64,000 nucleotides of DNA from Ponticaulis koreensis DSM 19734 (GCF_000420665.1 NZ_ATVJ01000001.1:372001-436000); one strand, 5' to 3'. Counted from the first letter of the stretch, positions 19,786 to 31,766 are shown. The notes: generated from the sequence alone by a model not told the origin. A program made the numbers and translations.

Positions 19786-19820
19786 AGCGATGCGGCGGAG
19801 ATTACCCTGCCGCAATCGCT
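19786..19820 (-). promoter_or_regulatory. Stem-loop in the atpA-atpG intergenic region
   Basis: AGCGAT-GCGGC and GCCGC-A-ATCGCT pair with one bulged base around a 12-base loop. There is no T run, so it looks like an mRNA-processing or stability hairpin inside the operon rather than a terminator. Confidence 0.45.
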
Positions 19821-19834
19821 CTTCCTAAGTCTGC

Positions 19835-21939
<2,105 letters not shown>

Positions 21940-22124
21940 TCGGATTGGAGGCTTACAGCCCCGGTTCAGACGTCTAACAACCTTGGAATTATCGGCACGC
22001 AAAGCGCCCCACCCCGGTCATTTGCGCGGTCCTTAGCATGCTACCTACCGACTCGCAACAGGGGGTGAGCCGTGTTTTTCATGCCCGTTTGTCGCAGCTG
22101 ATTGTTTTCTTTGAAAGAAGCCTT

Positions 22125-23282
22125 TCACGCCCCAAACTGGAAGGTCGCAAACCGATCGAGTTCACCCTCGATAATCGCTTTGTGGTCGGCCTCATTGCCT
22201 TTGCCCACCCAGTGCCAGGCCTGAATGAGAAGGCGCCCCTCTTTCCTGTCGGCTTTCAGGTCGAGACCGGCGACAATCTCATCGCCGATCAGTACAGGCA
22301 GGGTGAAATAGCCAAGCTTGCGCTTCTCCTTCGGGATATAGACCTCGAAGATATGGTCATAACCGAAGAACGCACTGGTGCGCTTTCGCTGAATGATCAG
22401 CGGATCAAATGGCGAGAGGATATGCGTCAGCGTCGGTTCAGGCGGTTCCGTGTCCAGCGTTTCAGGCCGCGCCCAATGCTGGACGTCACACCCTTCAATC
22501 AGAACCGGCCTTAAGCGTTTTGCCCGTACCTCGCGCTCGATCAGCGCCAGAATATCCGGCTTATCCTTTGCATTGAGATGACAAATGGACTCTAAACTCA
22601 CCAGCCCTTGTGAGCGCAGCGCCCGTTCCAGCAGGTATTTCAGCGTCTGAAGGCGCGTTGCCGGTTTGGGCAGACGCTCCCATCCGAAGTGTCGTTCCAG
22701 AAGATCATAGGTTTTCAGCATGCCATCACGGCGGCTGATCGCCAGCTGCCCGCCGAAAAAGCCAGCCTGCAGCGCCTTTTTAGACGGCTTGCGCGATCCC
22801 CAGGCGTGAGACTTATCGACCAGCTTGTCGTCTTTAATGTCGGAAATCGCGAGCGGACCATCCTCACGCACCCGTTTCAGAATGCGCCGCATATCCTCTG
22901 GCTCAACGCTACCGAACCAGCCACCCGGGTCTTTGCGCTTTTCCTTCATCACCGCGACGAAATAGGGAAAATCCTCCGTCGCGATATAGCTCAGCGCGTG
23001 CGTCCAGTATTCAAAGACGGACTTATCATCAGATTGGGCGGCATTGAGATCAGCCCGCCGGTAAGCCGGAATGCGGTTGAACAATATGTGGTGATGGCAC
23101 CGCTCGATCACATTGATTGTGTCGATCTGCACATAGCCAAGATGGGCTACTGCTTTAGCAAGAGCCTCAGCCCCCTCACCAAAGGGTTCACGCTCATCCA
23201 GCTTTTGCGCCGCAATCCAGATCGCCCGTGCCCGCGCCTGCGATAAAGTTTCATTGGGCGGCCCCGCGCTGGCCTTTGGCAT
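22125..23282 (-). CDS. YcaQ/AlkX-type winged-helix DNA glycosylase
   Basis: The 385-residue HTH_42 family protein is related to E. coli YcaQ, which unhooks DNA interstrand crosslinks and removes bulky alkylated bases. 'GYVQIDTINVIERCHHHILFNR' near residue 50 contains the Q-x-D catalytic pair. 'FEYWTHALSYIATEDFPYF' and a C-terminal 'LSPFDPLIIQRKRTSAFFGYDHIFEVYIPKEKR' segment are the other strong family blocks. The ATG at 23282 sits seven bases after GGAG; a GTG one codon earlier is possible. It stands alone between the atp operon and a repeat cluster. Confidence 0.88.
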   Translation of the reverse strand: MPKASAGPPNETLSQARARAIWIAAQKLDEREPFGEGAEALAKAVAHLGYVQIDTINVIERCHHHILFNRIPAYRRADLNAAQSDDKSVFEYWTHALSYIATEDFPYFVAVMKEKRKDPGGWFGSVEPEDMRRILKRVREDGPLAISDIKDDKLVDKSHAWGSRKPSKKALQAGFFGGQLAISRRDGMLKTYDLLERHFGWERLPKPATRLQTLKYLLERALRSQGLVSLESICHLNAKDKPDILALIEREVRAKRLRPVLIEGCDVQHWARPETLDTEPPEPTLTHILSPFDPLIIQRKRTSAFFGYDHIFEVYIPKEKRKLGYFTLPVLIGDEIVAGLDLKADRKEGRLLIQAWHWVGKGNEADHKAIIEGELDRFATFQFGA

Positions 23283-23347
23283 CACCGGTCTCCGAATTGA
23301 ACCAAAATGCTAAGCACCAAAGCGAAAGGTAGCAAGCACCCGCTTAG

Positions 23348-23410
23348 AAGCTCCCATCTCTCAAGAGGGGAGCCCTACTCCTCGGGGAGAAGGGTTTGGG
23401 ATGAGGGGAA
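23348..23410 (+). repeat. Intergenic repeat-like sequence (CTCCCC...GGGTTTGGGATGAGGGG type)
   Basis: The stretch CTCGGGGAGAAGGGT, then TTGGGATGAGGGG resembles the short intergenic repeat seen in many proteobacteria as CTCCCC..GGGGAGAGGGTTGGGGTGAGGGG. It includes imperfect dyads (GCTCCC..GGGAGC; CTCCTCGGGGAG). The resemblance is from memory; no copy count was possible. Confidence 0.4.
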
Positions 23411-23466
23411 CTCACGGGTCCAAACTGCGGCTGGAAGCTAGCCCAAAAGCAATGCAAGGTTTTTCT

Positions 23467-23492
23467 GGTGCATTTGTGGAGCGTGATGCACC
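23467..23492 (+). repeat. REP-like palindrome, left of the SUKH gene
   Basis: GGTGCA-N14-TGCACC, followed by CTACATATCGTCA. The same layout recurs at 24130-24155 with a related tail. It lies 25 bases past the 3' end of the SUKH gene. Confidence 0.6.
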
Positions 23493-23517
23493 CTACATAT
23501 CGTCACATGCCCGCACT

Positions 23518-24057
23518 TCATAGCGCGACACGAGCCAACCTCAATAGCGCGTTTATATCCTCACAAATATACCAATACGTTTCGAGTTCTTCCAAATCTG
23601 CTTCCCCCAGATCTGCCAGCTCTGTATCCGGCCACATCTCTTCAGGCGTGAATGGCGGATTGGCGTTGTAAGGATAATCATCAATGATCTGAGCATAAAT
23701 TGCCCCGGATTTTTCGGGGCGAAGGTCAAGGAGGTAGGTCGGTTCTGCACCCGACCAGTCAGCAATAGGCAATAGCCAATTCGGTACACTTGCCAACAAT
23801 GAATCACGCGTCTCATAAATGTCCAAGAACCGATGTTCTTCACTCAGTGCGTAAAACTGGTTTAAGAGAAAGTCCTTATCATAAGCTGGTACCCTAAACG
23901 GTTCTGAATATTTTTCTCGGATTGCAAACCCATTCACTGTCTGAAAAAAAGTCCGATAGGCATGCGGCAAATTGAAGCCAATCGTGGTTTCCAATTCTCG
24001 AATTTGCGGCTCACTGGCGGGTTCGCATTGAGCCAGATATTTCTCGTTTTGTGACAT
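23518..24057 (-). CDS. SMI1/KNR4 (SUKH) family protein
   Basis: The 179-residue protein shows the SUKH pattern: 'SEPQIRELETTIGFNLPHAYRTFFQTVNGF' (about 15-45), with the 'E..IG..LP..Y..F....NG' signature. 'LPIADWSGAEPTYLLDLRP' near residue 95 is the usual 'I....G....LD' block. SUKH proteins are immunity proteins for secreted nuclease toxins or general scaffold proteins. No toxin is next to it. It is visibly less GC-rich than its neighbours and lies between two palindromic repeats, consistent with acquisition. The ATG at 24057 is chosen over a GTG one codon upstream. Confidence 0.82.
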   Translation of the reverse strand: MSQNEKYLAQCEPASEPQIRELETTIGFNLPHAYRTFFQTVNGFAIREKYSEPFRVPAYDKDFLLNQFYALSEEHRFLDIYETRDSLLASVPNWLLPIADWSGAEPTYLLDLRPEKSGAIYAQIIDDYPYNANPPFTPEEMWPDTELADLGEADLEELETYWYICEDINALLRLARVAL

Positions 24058-24129
24058 CACCTGCGCGCCATACTTTATGATCGGCCCATCACCTTAGAGG
24101 CAATTTTCGAAAAAAACAGACTCATCCAC

Positions 24130-24155
24130 GGTGCATCCGCTACACTTGGTGCACC
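24130..24155 (+). repeat. REP-like palindrome, right of the SUKH gene
   Basis: GGTGCA-N14-TGCACC, followed by TTACAAAACGCCA, which matches the tail of the left copy at 9 of 13 positions. The two copies are in the same orientation by their tails. Confidence 0.6.
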
Positions 24156-24183
24156 TTACAAAACGCCATCGCTTTAATTGAAG

Positions 24184-25251
24184 TTACCCCGCCCGCTCGA
24201 TCAGGTCGGCGGCGGAAAGAAGCCCCTGCTCTGTCACATAGGCCGTGACGTATTTCGCCGGCGTAATGTCAAAGGCCAGATTCCCGCCCGGTGAGAGGGT
24301 GAGTTTCACCCGTTTCATCTCACCGTTTTCATCCAGCCCATCAATATGGGTGACCTCGGTCGCGTCTCGCTCTTCAATCGGCACATCGCGGCCTGTCGGC
24401 GTGGAGGGGTCATAGGTTGTGAACGGCATGGCCACATAGAAAGGCACGTCGTTATCTGCCGCAGCGAGCGCCTTCAGATAGGTGCCAACCTTATTGCAGG
24501 CATCGCCATTTCGCGTCACGCGGTCGACGCCGACTATGCACATCTGCACCTGCCCGCGCTGCATGAGCAGACCGCCCGCATTATCCACGATCACTGTGTG
24601 TGGCACGCCATGCTGTTGCAGCTCATAAGCTGTCAGAAGCGCGCCCTGATTTCGCGGACGGGTTTCATCCACCCACACATGAATCGGAATGCCTTCATCG
24701 TGCGCGCGATAGATCGGCGCTGTCGCCGTGCCGAAATCCACCGTCGCGAGCCAGCCCGGATTGCAGTGAATGAGGATATTCACCGGTTTGCCCGGATTTT
24801 TCGCGTGGAGGTCACGGATGATCTGAAGGCCTGTCTCACCAATCGCACGGTTGGTCTCAACATCCTCATCACAGAGCGCATTCACCTTCTCATAGGCCGC
24901 TGCGGCGCGGGCCTCTGGCGCGAGCGAGCGCACATGCTCCCGCACCTGATCAAGCGCCCATTTCAGGTTCACTGCCGTGGGGCGGGTCGCAACCAGCATG
25001 TCGTATGCAGCATCGAGCCCTGCATCAGAGGCATCATCACGTAGCGCCATAGCCAGGCCATAAGCGCCCGTCATCGCCAGCAAAGGCGCGCCGCGTGTCC
25101 ACATCTCTTTGATAGCCACAGCGCAGTCAGCCGGGCTTTTCAGCTCCACAATGGTCAGCTTCCAAGGCAGATCGCGCTGGTCGAAAATATGCACAGACCA
25201 GCCGTTTTCGTTCAGCCAGATGGAGCGATACGGTTTGCCATCAATTTTCAT
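24184..25251 (-). CDS. mtnA: Methylthioribose-1-phosphate isomerase
   Basis: The 355-residue enzyme converts methylthioribose-1-phosphate to methylthioribulose-1-phosphate in methionine salvage. It belongs to the eIF-2B alpha-like family. 'MWTRGAPLLAMTGAYGLAMAL' near residue 50, 'ILIHCNPGWLATVDFGTATAPI' near 160 with the catalytic Cys, 'VDETRPRNQGALLTAYEL', and GVDRVTRNGDACNKVGTY with the catalytic Asp are conserved blocks. It is the last gene of the salvage operon, 17 bases after mtnC. The step supplying its substrate is not encoded nearby. Confidence 0.96.
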   Translation of the reverse strand: MKIDGKPYRSIWLNENGWSVHIFDQRDLPWKLTIVELKSPADCAVAIKEMWTRGAPLLAMTGAYGLAMALRDDASDAGLDAAYDMLVATRPTAVNLKWALDQVREHVRSLAPEARAAAAYEKVNALCDEDVETNRAIGETGLQIIRDLHAKNPGKPVNILIHCNPGWLATVDFGTATAPIYRAHDEGIPIHVWVDETRPRNQGALLTAYELQQHGVPHTVIVDNAGGLLMQRGQVQMCIVGVDRVTRNGDACNKVGTYLKALAAADNDVPFYVAMPFTTYDPSTPTGRDVPIEERDATEVTHIDGLDENGEMKRVKLTLSPGGNLAFDITPAKYVTAYVTEQGLLSAADLIERAG

Positions 25252-25268
25252 GGAATGCTCTCCCGCCC

Positions 25269-25958
25269 TCAGGCGATCTGAATATTGGCGAAGGTGTCGG
25301 TCTTGTTGCCCCAGATACCTTCATCAAGCTCGTGCTTACGGTCGAGAAGAACCGTCTGGAAACCAGCCTCGTCTGCAGCCTCAAGCTCGGCGACAACGTC
25401 AGACAGGAAGACGATTTCTTCCGGCGGGCGCTTCAGCTCTTTAGCGATTTTTTCGTAAGAGAGCGTCTCGCGCTTCCCGCCGGTTGTCGTATCGAAATAA
25501 CCAGAGAAGAGCGGCGTGATATCGCCCGCTTCAGAGTGCCCATAGAGCAGCTTCTGCGCCGCAATAGATCCGGAGGAATAGACGTAAAGCGTTTTACCGG
25601 CTTCATGCCACCGCTTCAATCCTGCCACCGCGTCATCATAGATATGACCTTTGAACGCGCCCGTTTCGAAGCCTTCCTTCCAGATCATGCCCTGAATGGC
25701 TTTCAGCGGCGTCGCTTTACGGTCTTCATCGATCCAGCGAATGAGCACAGAGATAAGTTCGTCAGCCGTCAAATCCGGCGCGTCTTCTTCCTCGCGCACC
25801 GCATCAAGATGTTCCTGAATATCGCCTGCGTTCGCGCGCACGAAATCACCCATACGCTCACGCGCGTATGGAAACATCACATCATGCACAAAGCTGATCG
25901 AGCTGGTCGTGCCCTCAATGTCGGTAACGACGGCTTTGACGCCCTTCAGTGAAATCAT
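25269..25958 (-). CDS. mtnC: Enolase-phosphatase E1
   Basis: The 229-residue HAD-family bifunctional enzyme enolises and then dephosphorylates 2,3-diketo-5-methylthiopentyl-1-phosphate to acireductone. Motif I is VVTDIEGTTSSISFVHDVMFPYAR at the N-terminus, motif II is 'LYVYSSGSIAAQKLLYGHSE' near residue 130, and later motifs include 'EIVFLSDVVAELEAADEAGFQTVLLDR'. The ATG at 25958 overlaps the mtnD stop (ATGA), so translation is coupled. The upstream part of the open frame lies inside mtnD. Confidence 0.96.
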   Translation of the reverse strand: MISLKGVKAVVTDIEGTTSSISFVHDVMFPYARERMGDFVRANAGDIQEHLDAVREEEDAPDLTADELISVLIRWIDEDRKATPLKAIQGMIWKEGFETGAFKGHIYDDAVAGLKRWHEAGKTLYVYSSGSIAAQKLLYGHSEAGDITPLFSGYFDTTTGGKRETLSYEKIAKELKRPPEEIVFLSDVVAELEAADEAGFQTVLLDRKHELDEGIWGNKTDTFANIQIA

Positions 25959-26509
25959 GCGGCCATGAACTCGAAAGTCGGGAAGCCTTTGGCAATGCCG
26001 CTCTCGGTAAAGTTCGGCACCCAACCTTCTTCATTGTTGAAGAAGCGGATAGCGGCCAGGCGCGCATCCGGCCCCATGTCGAACCAGTGCGTTGTGTTCG
26101 CTGGCACGCTGATCAGATCATTCTGCTCACACAGCACCATGTGCACCTTGCCGTCCACACGCAGATAGAACACGCCCGCGCCTTCAATAAAGAAGCGAAC
26201 TTCGTCTTCAGAGTGTGTGTGTTCGTCGAGAAATTTAGCGCGGATGGCGTCCTTGTTCGGCGTCTCTTCCGTCACGCGGATAATGTCGACCGTGGTATAG
26301 CCGCCTTCAGCGCAAATGCGCTCGACTTCGTCGCGGTATGCGGCCAGCACATCTTCCTGCGTGGCGTCGGCAGCAAAAGCTTCACGCGCCTCCCAGCGCT
26401 CGAAACGCACACCGATATCGTTCAGCGTAGACGCGATGGTTTCAAACTCGGTTGTATCGAGGACAGCCGTTTGCGGCGCAGTCTCTTCAAAAACAGTCAG
26501 TCTGCTCAT
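25955..26509 (-). CDS. mtnD: Acireductone dioxygenase
   Basis: The 184-residue cupin-fold metalloenzyme oxidises acireductone with O2 to the 2-keto acid of methionine plus formate (Fe form). The metal-binding part 'FLDEHTHSEDEVRFFIEGAGVFYLRV' near residue 95 holds the H-x-H..E ligands, and the final His is in NTTHWFDMG near 140. Start and stop both overlap neighbours by four bases (ATGA). Confidence 0.96.
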   Translation of the reverse strand: MSRLTVFEETAPQTAVLDTTEFETIASTLNDIGVRFERWEAREAFAADATQEDVLAAYRDEVERICAEGGYTTVDIIRVTEETPNKDAIRAKFLDEHTHSEDEVRFFIEGAGVFYLRVDGKVHMVLCEQNDLISVPANTTHWFDMGPDARLAAIRFFNNEEGWVPNFTESGIAKGFPTFEFMAA

Positions 26510-27155
26510 TTCCAGAGTCCTTTCTTCGGGACGCCCTTAATCTTCAAAATCTCGACTTCAGCGGTCAGCATATGGTCGACAGCTTCGCACATATTGAAGC
26601 ACGCCTCCATGTCCTTGCCCCAGACATAGAAGCCATGATCGCGAATGATATAGGCAGGCACAGGCAGATCGGCGATAAATTCTTCCAGAGTGTTTGCCAG
26701 CGCTGGCATATCCTGCGTGTTGTCGACCGCACGCAGACGCACTTTAACAGCATGGGTTTCAACGCCGGGAAAGGCTTTCAGCATCTCATAGCCCGCCAGC
26801 ATGATATCGCCGTGCATGAGCCGCGTCAGCACAACGCCCGCCGTAGAGTGCACGTGCAGAATGGCGTTCGCATCCGGATAATGCTTGTAAATCTGGGTAT
26901 GCAGCAGCGTCTCGGCAGAGGGCTTCTTCTCTTCCAGAGCTTTGCCTTCGGCATCTACGCGCATCACATCCTGAATGTGAAGACGGCCCTTATGATTGCC
27001 AGACACTGTCACCGCGAATGCGCCATCATTCAGGCGCATGGAGTAATTTCCACTGGAGGCAGGCGCCATGCCTTTTGCATCCAGAAGACGCCCCGCCTCG
27101 CAGATATGGCTCGCGGCGGTATCGAAATCGACAGGCCCGTCAGACTTCAGGCTGA

Positions 27156-27159
<4 letters not shown>
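26506..27159 (-). CDS. mtnB: Methylthioribulose-1-phosphate dehydratase
   Basis: The 217-residue class II aldolase-type enzyme dehydrates methylthioribulose-1-phosphate. 'SSGNYSMRL' near residue 40 is the family phosphate loop. 'ILHVHSTAGVVLTRLM' near 100 holds the first zinc His pair, and 'YIIRDHGFYVWGKDMEACFNMCEAVDHM' near 180 holds the third. It overlaps the aminotransferase gene upstream and mtnD downstream by four bases each. Confidence 0.95.
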
Positions 27160-28340
<1,181 letters not shown>

Positions 28341-28407
28341 GGATTTCTGTGACCCTTCTTATAGCCGCGCTTCACCCGCTTATGGCGCAGATGAGCTGCT
28401 ATTTCCA

Positions 28408-28431
28408 TGGTGGATTATCCCCATCCATGAA
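28408..28431 (-). promoter_or_regulatory. Dyad upstream of the methionine salvage operon
   Basis: CATGG-TGG and CCA-T-CCATG pair around ATTATCC with one bulge, about 70-90 bases before the aminotransferase start. It may be an operator or leader hairpin. It does not match a SAM riboswitch that I can recognise. Confidence 0.25.
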
Positions 28432-28470
28432 GGCCGCGCGATTTATCAGGTCTGCGCTTCGGCGCAATAA

Positions 28471-28890
28471 CTACTCCCGCAGCAATATCTCGTAATAACC
28501 CGACATGAGCGCCTGAAGGCGTGCGCGGCCCTCATCAGATAGTCGGTTGAGTTTGTGCCGCTTGTTTTCCGCGTCAGTGATCACTTCGACCAACCCGTCC
28601 GAAACAAGCGCGCCAAGCGACCGGCTGACCACCGGCGAGGATACATCAATTCGATCCACAATCTGCGAATGCTGGAGCCCTTCATGCGCGCCGTCCAGAA
28701 TGACAAGGATCAGAAAGCGCGTAAGGGAGAGATCATGTTCGCGGAAGAAATCATCGAGGTCACGCAGGAGGAGCGAGGCTTTGCGGAGCATTTCCAGCTG
28801 GCTCGAAATCTGCGGCTCTGATCCGGCCGGAAAATGCTCGCGATAATTCATCAGAAGCGACTGCGTTGGCAGGTATTTCAGAAAGAACAT
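28471..28890 (-). CDS. MarR family transcriptional regulator
   Basis: The 139-residue winged-helix regulator has 'HDLSLTRFLILVILDGAHEGLQHSQIVDRIDVSSPVVSRSLGALVSDGLVE' (about 50-100), which is the helix-turn-helix plus wing lead-in of MarR proteins, followed by 'DAENKRHKLNRLSDEGRARL'. Dimer helices lie at both ends. It sits upstream of the salvage operon on the same strand but is separated by 130 bases. It is divergent from an unknown gene at 28961. Ligand and targets are unknown; autoregulation from the shared intergenic dyad is plausible. Confidence 0.88.
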   Translation of the reverse strand: MFFLKYLPTQSLLMNYREHFPAGSEPQISSQLEMLRKASLLLRDLDDFFREHDLSLTRFLILVILDGAHEGLQHSQIVDRIDVSSPVVSRSLGALVSDGLVEVITDAENKRHKLNRLSDEGRARLQALMSGYYEILLRE

Positions 28891-28901
28891 TTACACCACC
28901 T

Positions 28902-28931
28902 CTGATAGACGCATAAAAGTTTTGCGCATCA
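28902..28931. promoter_or_regulatory. Candidate MarR operator in a divergent intergenic region
   Basis: TGAT-AGACGCA...TGCGC-ATCA forms an imperfect inverted repeat between the MarR gene and the divergent unknown gene. Only the position and partial symmetry support it. Confidence 0.25.
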
Positions 28932-28960
28932 TTAGAGCGCACAGCCATCAGGGGGAAGAC

Positions 28961-29491
28961 ATGGCAGGAATTTCAGACATTTACTATATCGGTGACCTCG
29001 ATTTTGCCGATGTTTATGAAATGGAACGCGACGATGAACCAATGCCGTCAGTTGATGTTTTTTCCGCCAAAAATCTTAGCTTGATTGAACTCTGTGAACT
29101 TGGTCAGGTTCTGGGTCTCGGTTCATTTGACGAGATGATGGCTGGATTTAAAGACGCGTTTGTCGACGAAGAAGCAGGTTGTGGTGCATTGATCATCCCA
29201 GAAAAGCTGGTCCGTAAGATCAAAAGCCTGTCTGTGTATGAGATCGGAAGCGCCGCGGAAGCGTGGAGCAAATTCGAACAGTTTCAGCATATGTTGCCGC
29301 CTCAGACCTTATCAAATCCGCCTAAAAAGCGTGGCCTGTTTGCGCGAATTTTTAAGTTGAAAACAGAGGTGCCAATTGTTCAAGAACCGGCGGAAAACGG
29401 AGTTAAGCCACGACTTGTTGAATACCTCATCAGACTTCAGACCTTTCTGAAGACGCGAAACGAACCGGCTTATCTCTTCATGACACCCTGA
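28961..29491 (+). CDS. Protein of unknown function, 176 aa
   Basis: The acidic cytosolic protein starts MAGISDIYYIGDLDFADVYEMERDDEPMP. No signal or membrane segment is seen. A central helical part (SLIELCELGQVLGLGSFDEMMAGFKDAF) precedes a basic patch (PKKRGLFARIFKLK) near residue 128. The ATG at 28961 directly follows a strong GGGGGAAG site. Base composition is slightly less GC-rich than its neighbours. The leading half recalls small immunity-type proteins, but I do not recognise the family. It is divergent from the MarR gene and followed by the convergent priA. Confidence 0.6.
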   Translation: MAGISDIYYIGDLDFADVYEMERDDEPMPSVDVFSAKNLSLIELCELGQVLGLGSFDEMMAGFKDAFVDEEAGCGALIIPEKLVRKIKSLSVYEIGSAAEAWSKFEQFQHMLPPQTLSNPPKKRGLFARIFKLKTEVPIVQEPAENGVKPRLVEYLIRLQTFLKTRNEPAYLFMTP

Positions 29492-29594
29492 AGGCACTCT
29501 ATGCGAAAGCCCGTTCGCGTGAGCAATTAAGAACAGCATTCAGCGCGACCCTTAGCGAATCCCTAGCCTGTTTTTTTGGAAGGGAAGCGGACGA

Positions 29595-31766
29595 TCACAA
29601 GAACGAATATGGATCGATATCCACCTGCAGGCGCGCCTGCGCAGGCAGTCTGAGCGCGGCTTTCCATACGCTCATATAAGCGGAGAGATCAACATTGAGC
29701 TCGGATCGGACAAGGAAACGCCAGCGCCACCGCCCGCGCAGCACGCCGATAGGTGCAGGCGCAGGGCCCCAGACTTCGACGCCATCCGCATTTGGCGCGA
29801 CCATGCCGAACTCTTTGGCAAGACGGGCGGCTTCATCCTCGCCCGGAAACGACAGAATGACAGCTGCAAGCCTGCCATAAGGCGGCATGCCCATCATCTC
29901 GCGCATTTCCTCTTCGCAGGCGAGGAAGCTGTCGCGGTCGGTTGCAGCCAGCGCCTGCATGAGCGGAGCATCCGGATCATAGGTTTGGAGCATGGCGCGG
30001 CCCGGCTTTTCAGCGCGCCCTGCACGGCCTGCCACCTGAGAGAGAAGTTGGAAGGTGCGCTCACCGGCGCGAAGGTCGCCGCCCTTCAGGCTGGCATCGG
30101 CATCGACAACGCCAACAAGGGTGAGCCCCGGAAAGTTGTGTCCTTTAGCGATCATCTGTGTACCGATGAGCACATCAATCTGGCCCTGCTCCATCCGATG
30201 GATGAGCGCGCGTAGATCGTCGCCGGACTGGATCGTATCTGACGATAAAAGCTCGATACGGGCTTGTGGCAATTTGGTGCGGACCTCTTCGGCGACGCGC
30301 TCAATGCCAGGGCCAACGCCCATGAGAGAATCCCGCGCACCACATTTCGGGCAGGCGGCAGGACGCCTCATTGAAAAGCCCGTCAGGTGACAGACAAGGC
30401 GGTTCGTATAGCGGTGTTCGGTGAGCCAGCTTTCCGTGCCCGGCGTCTTTAATTTGTCGCCGCACGCCTTGCAGATGACGAGCGGAGCATAGCCGCGACG
30501 GTTCAAAAACAGGAGAGACTGCTCACCCGCGCTCAGAACGTCTGCCATATTGCGTACGAGCACGGGCGAGAGCCAATCCCCTCGGTCGGGGGCTTCGGAC
30601 CGCATGTCAATGAGGCTGACCTCAGGCAGGCGGGACACCCCCGGCCTAGCAGCTAAGCGCAGATAGTCAAACCGTCCGGTGCGCGCATTATGCAAAGTTT
30701 CGAGCGCTGGCGTGGCGCTGGCGAGGATAACTGCAAACTTTTCAAAGCGTGCGCGTGCCACACATAAATTTCGCGCATGATAGATAACGCCGTCTTCCTG
30801 CTTGTAGGATCCGTCATGTTCCTCATCCACAATGGCGAGACGCAAATTCGGAAACGGCAAAAAAAGTGCAGACCGGGCACCAACAACGATGCGAGCCCGC
30901 CCGTGAGCAACCTCCCGCCACGCACGGCGACGGTCTGCATCGCTAATGCCTGAGTGCCATTCAACCGGGCGCGCACCGAAGCGGGCCTCAAAGCGTTTCA
31001 TGATCGCCTGAGTAAGCGCGATCTCTGGCAAAAGGATCAATATCTGCGCGTCAGGGTCGGCGCGCAGTGCCTCTGAGATCGCTTCGAAATAAACTTCGGT
31101 TTTGCCCGAACCGGTCACGCCATCGATCAGGGAGACATTAAAGCCATGCTCACGAACACGGCGGCGCAAATGCTCTGCAGCGCTTTCCTGTTCGTCAGTC
31201 AGTTCAAACCCCTGCCCTTCGGCATTCGGGACAGGGTAAGGCGGATCAATGGGGCGGTAGTCCGTACCCAGAACATCAAGGTCGACCAGACCTTTCACAA
31301 CGGAGGTAGACACGCCCACTTCACGGCCAAGCTCGGCCTGCGTCATAGGCGGGTTGCCTTTTACAAACTCAAGAACGCGTTCGCGCGCAGCCGTCAGCCG
31401 CTTTGGCGCTTCCGTGGAAGGCTTTTCAAGAACCACCGTTTCCATTTTGGACGGGTAAAGCGAGGCGGGAGAACGAAGCACCATGCGCAGGACACCACCC
31501 GGATTGGAGCAGGTATATTTCGCTGACCAGTCGATGAAGTCTCTGAAAGGCTTTGAAAAAGCGGGCGACGGATAGGATGCATAGAGCTCTTTCAACTCGC
31601 GCAGCCCGTCTTCTTCCTCGCAAACGTCCCAGACGACGCCCAGACGTTCCTGCGCTCCCAGTGGTGCACGCACAACAGAACCTGGCTCGACATGCATCTC
31701 TTCAGGGATGGCATAGTCAAACGGCTCTGGCAGAGGCAAAGTAAAAAGGACTCGGGCGTAACGCAT
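29595..31766 (-). CDS. priA: Primosomal protein N' (replication restart helicase PriA)
   Basis: The 723-residue superfamily 2 helicase reloads the replisome at stalled forks. The N-terminal 3'-DNA-binding domain is MRYARVLFTLPLPEPFDYAIPE. Walker A is 'LIDGVTGSGKTEVYFEAI' near residue 215, the DEAH-like box is AIVDEEHDGSYKQ near 315, and the motif 'LILLPEIALTQ' is present. The zinc-binding region CKACG...CHLTG...CPKCG near 435-475 shows one pair as CHLTG instead of CxxC, a variant I recall from other alphaproteobacteria. The C-terminal domain ends QVDIDPYSFL as usual. Confidence 0.96.
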   Translation of the reverse strand: MRYARVLFTLPLPEPFDYAIPEEMHVEPGSVVRAPLGAQERLGVVWDVCEEEDGLRELKELYASYPSPAFSKPFRDFIDWSAKYTCSNPGGVLRMVLRSPASLYPSKMETVVLEKPSTEAPKRLTAARERVLEFVKGNPPMTQAELGREVGVSTSVVKGLVDLDVLGTDYRPIDPPYPVPNAEGQGFELTDEQESAAEHLRRRVREHGFNVSLIDGVTGSGKTEVYFEAISEALRADPDAQILILLPEIALTQAIMKRFEARFGARPVEWHSGISDADRRRAWREVAHGRARIVVGARSALFLPFPNLRLAIVDEEHDGSYKQEDGVIYHARNLCVARARFEKFAVILASATPALETLHNARTGRFDYLRLAARPGVSRLPEVSLIDMRSEAPDRGDWLSPVLVRNMADVLSAGEQSLLFLNRRGYAPLVICKACGDKLKTPGTESWLTEHRYTNRLVCHLTGFSMRRPAACPKCGARDSLMGVGPGIERVAEEVRTKLPQARIELLSSDTIQSGDDLRALIHRMEQGQIDVLIGTQMIAKGHNFPGLTLVGVVDADASLKGGDLRAGERTFQLLSQVAGRAGRAEKPGRAMLQTYDPDAPLMQALAATDRDSFLACEEEMREMMGMPPYGRLAAVILSFPGEDEAARLAKEFGMVAPNADGVEVWGPAPAPIGVLRGRWRWRFLVRSELNVDLSAYMSVWKAALRLPAQARLQVDIDPYSFL

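Noticed and set aside
28341-28470. SAM-type riboswitch before the methionine salvage operon
   Set aside because: Only a small dyad is present; I could not find the conserved core of any SAM riboswitch class.
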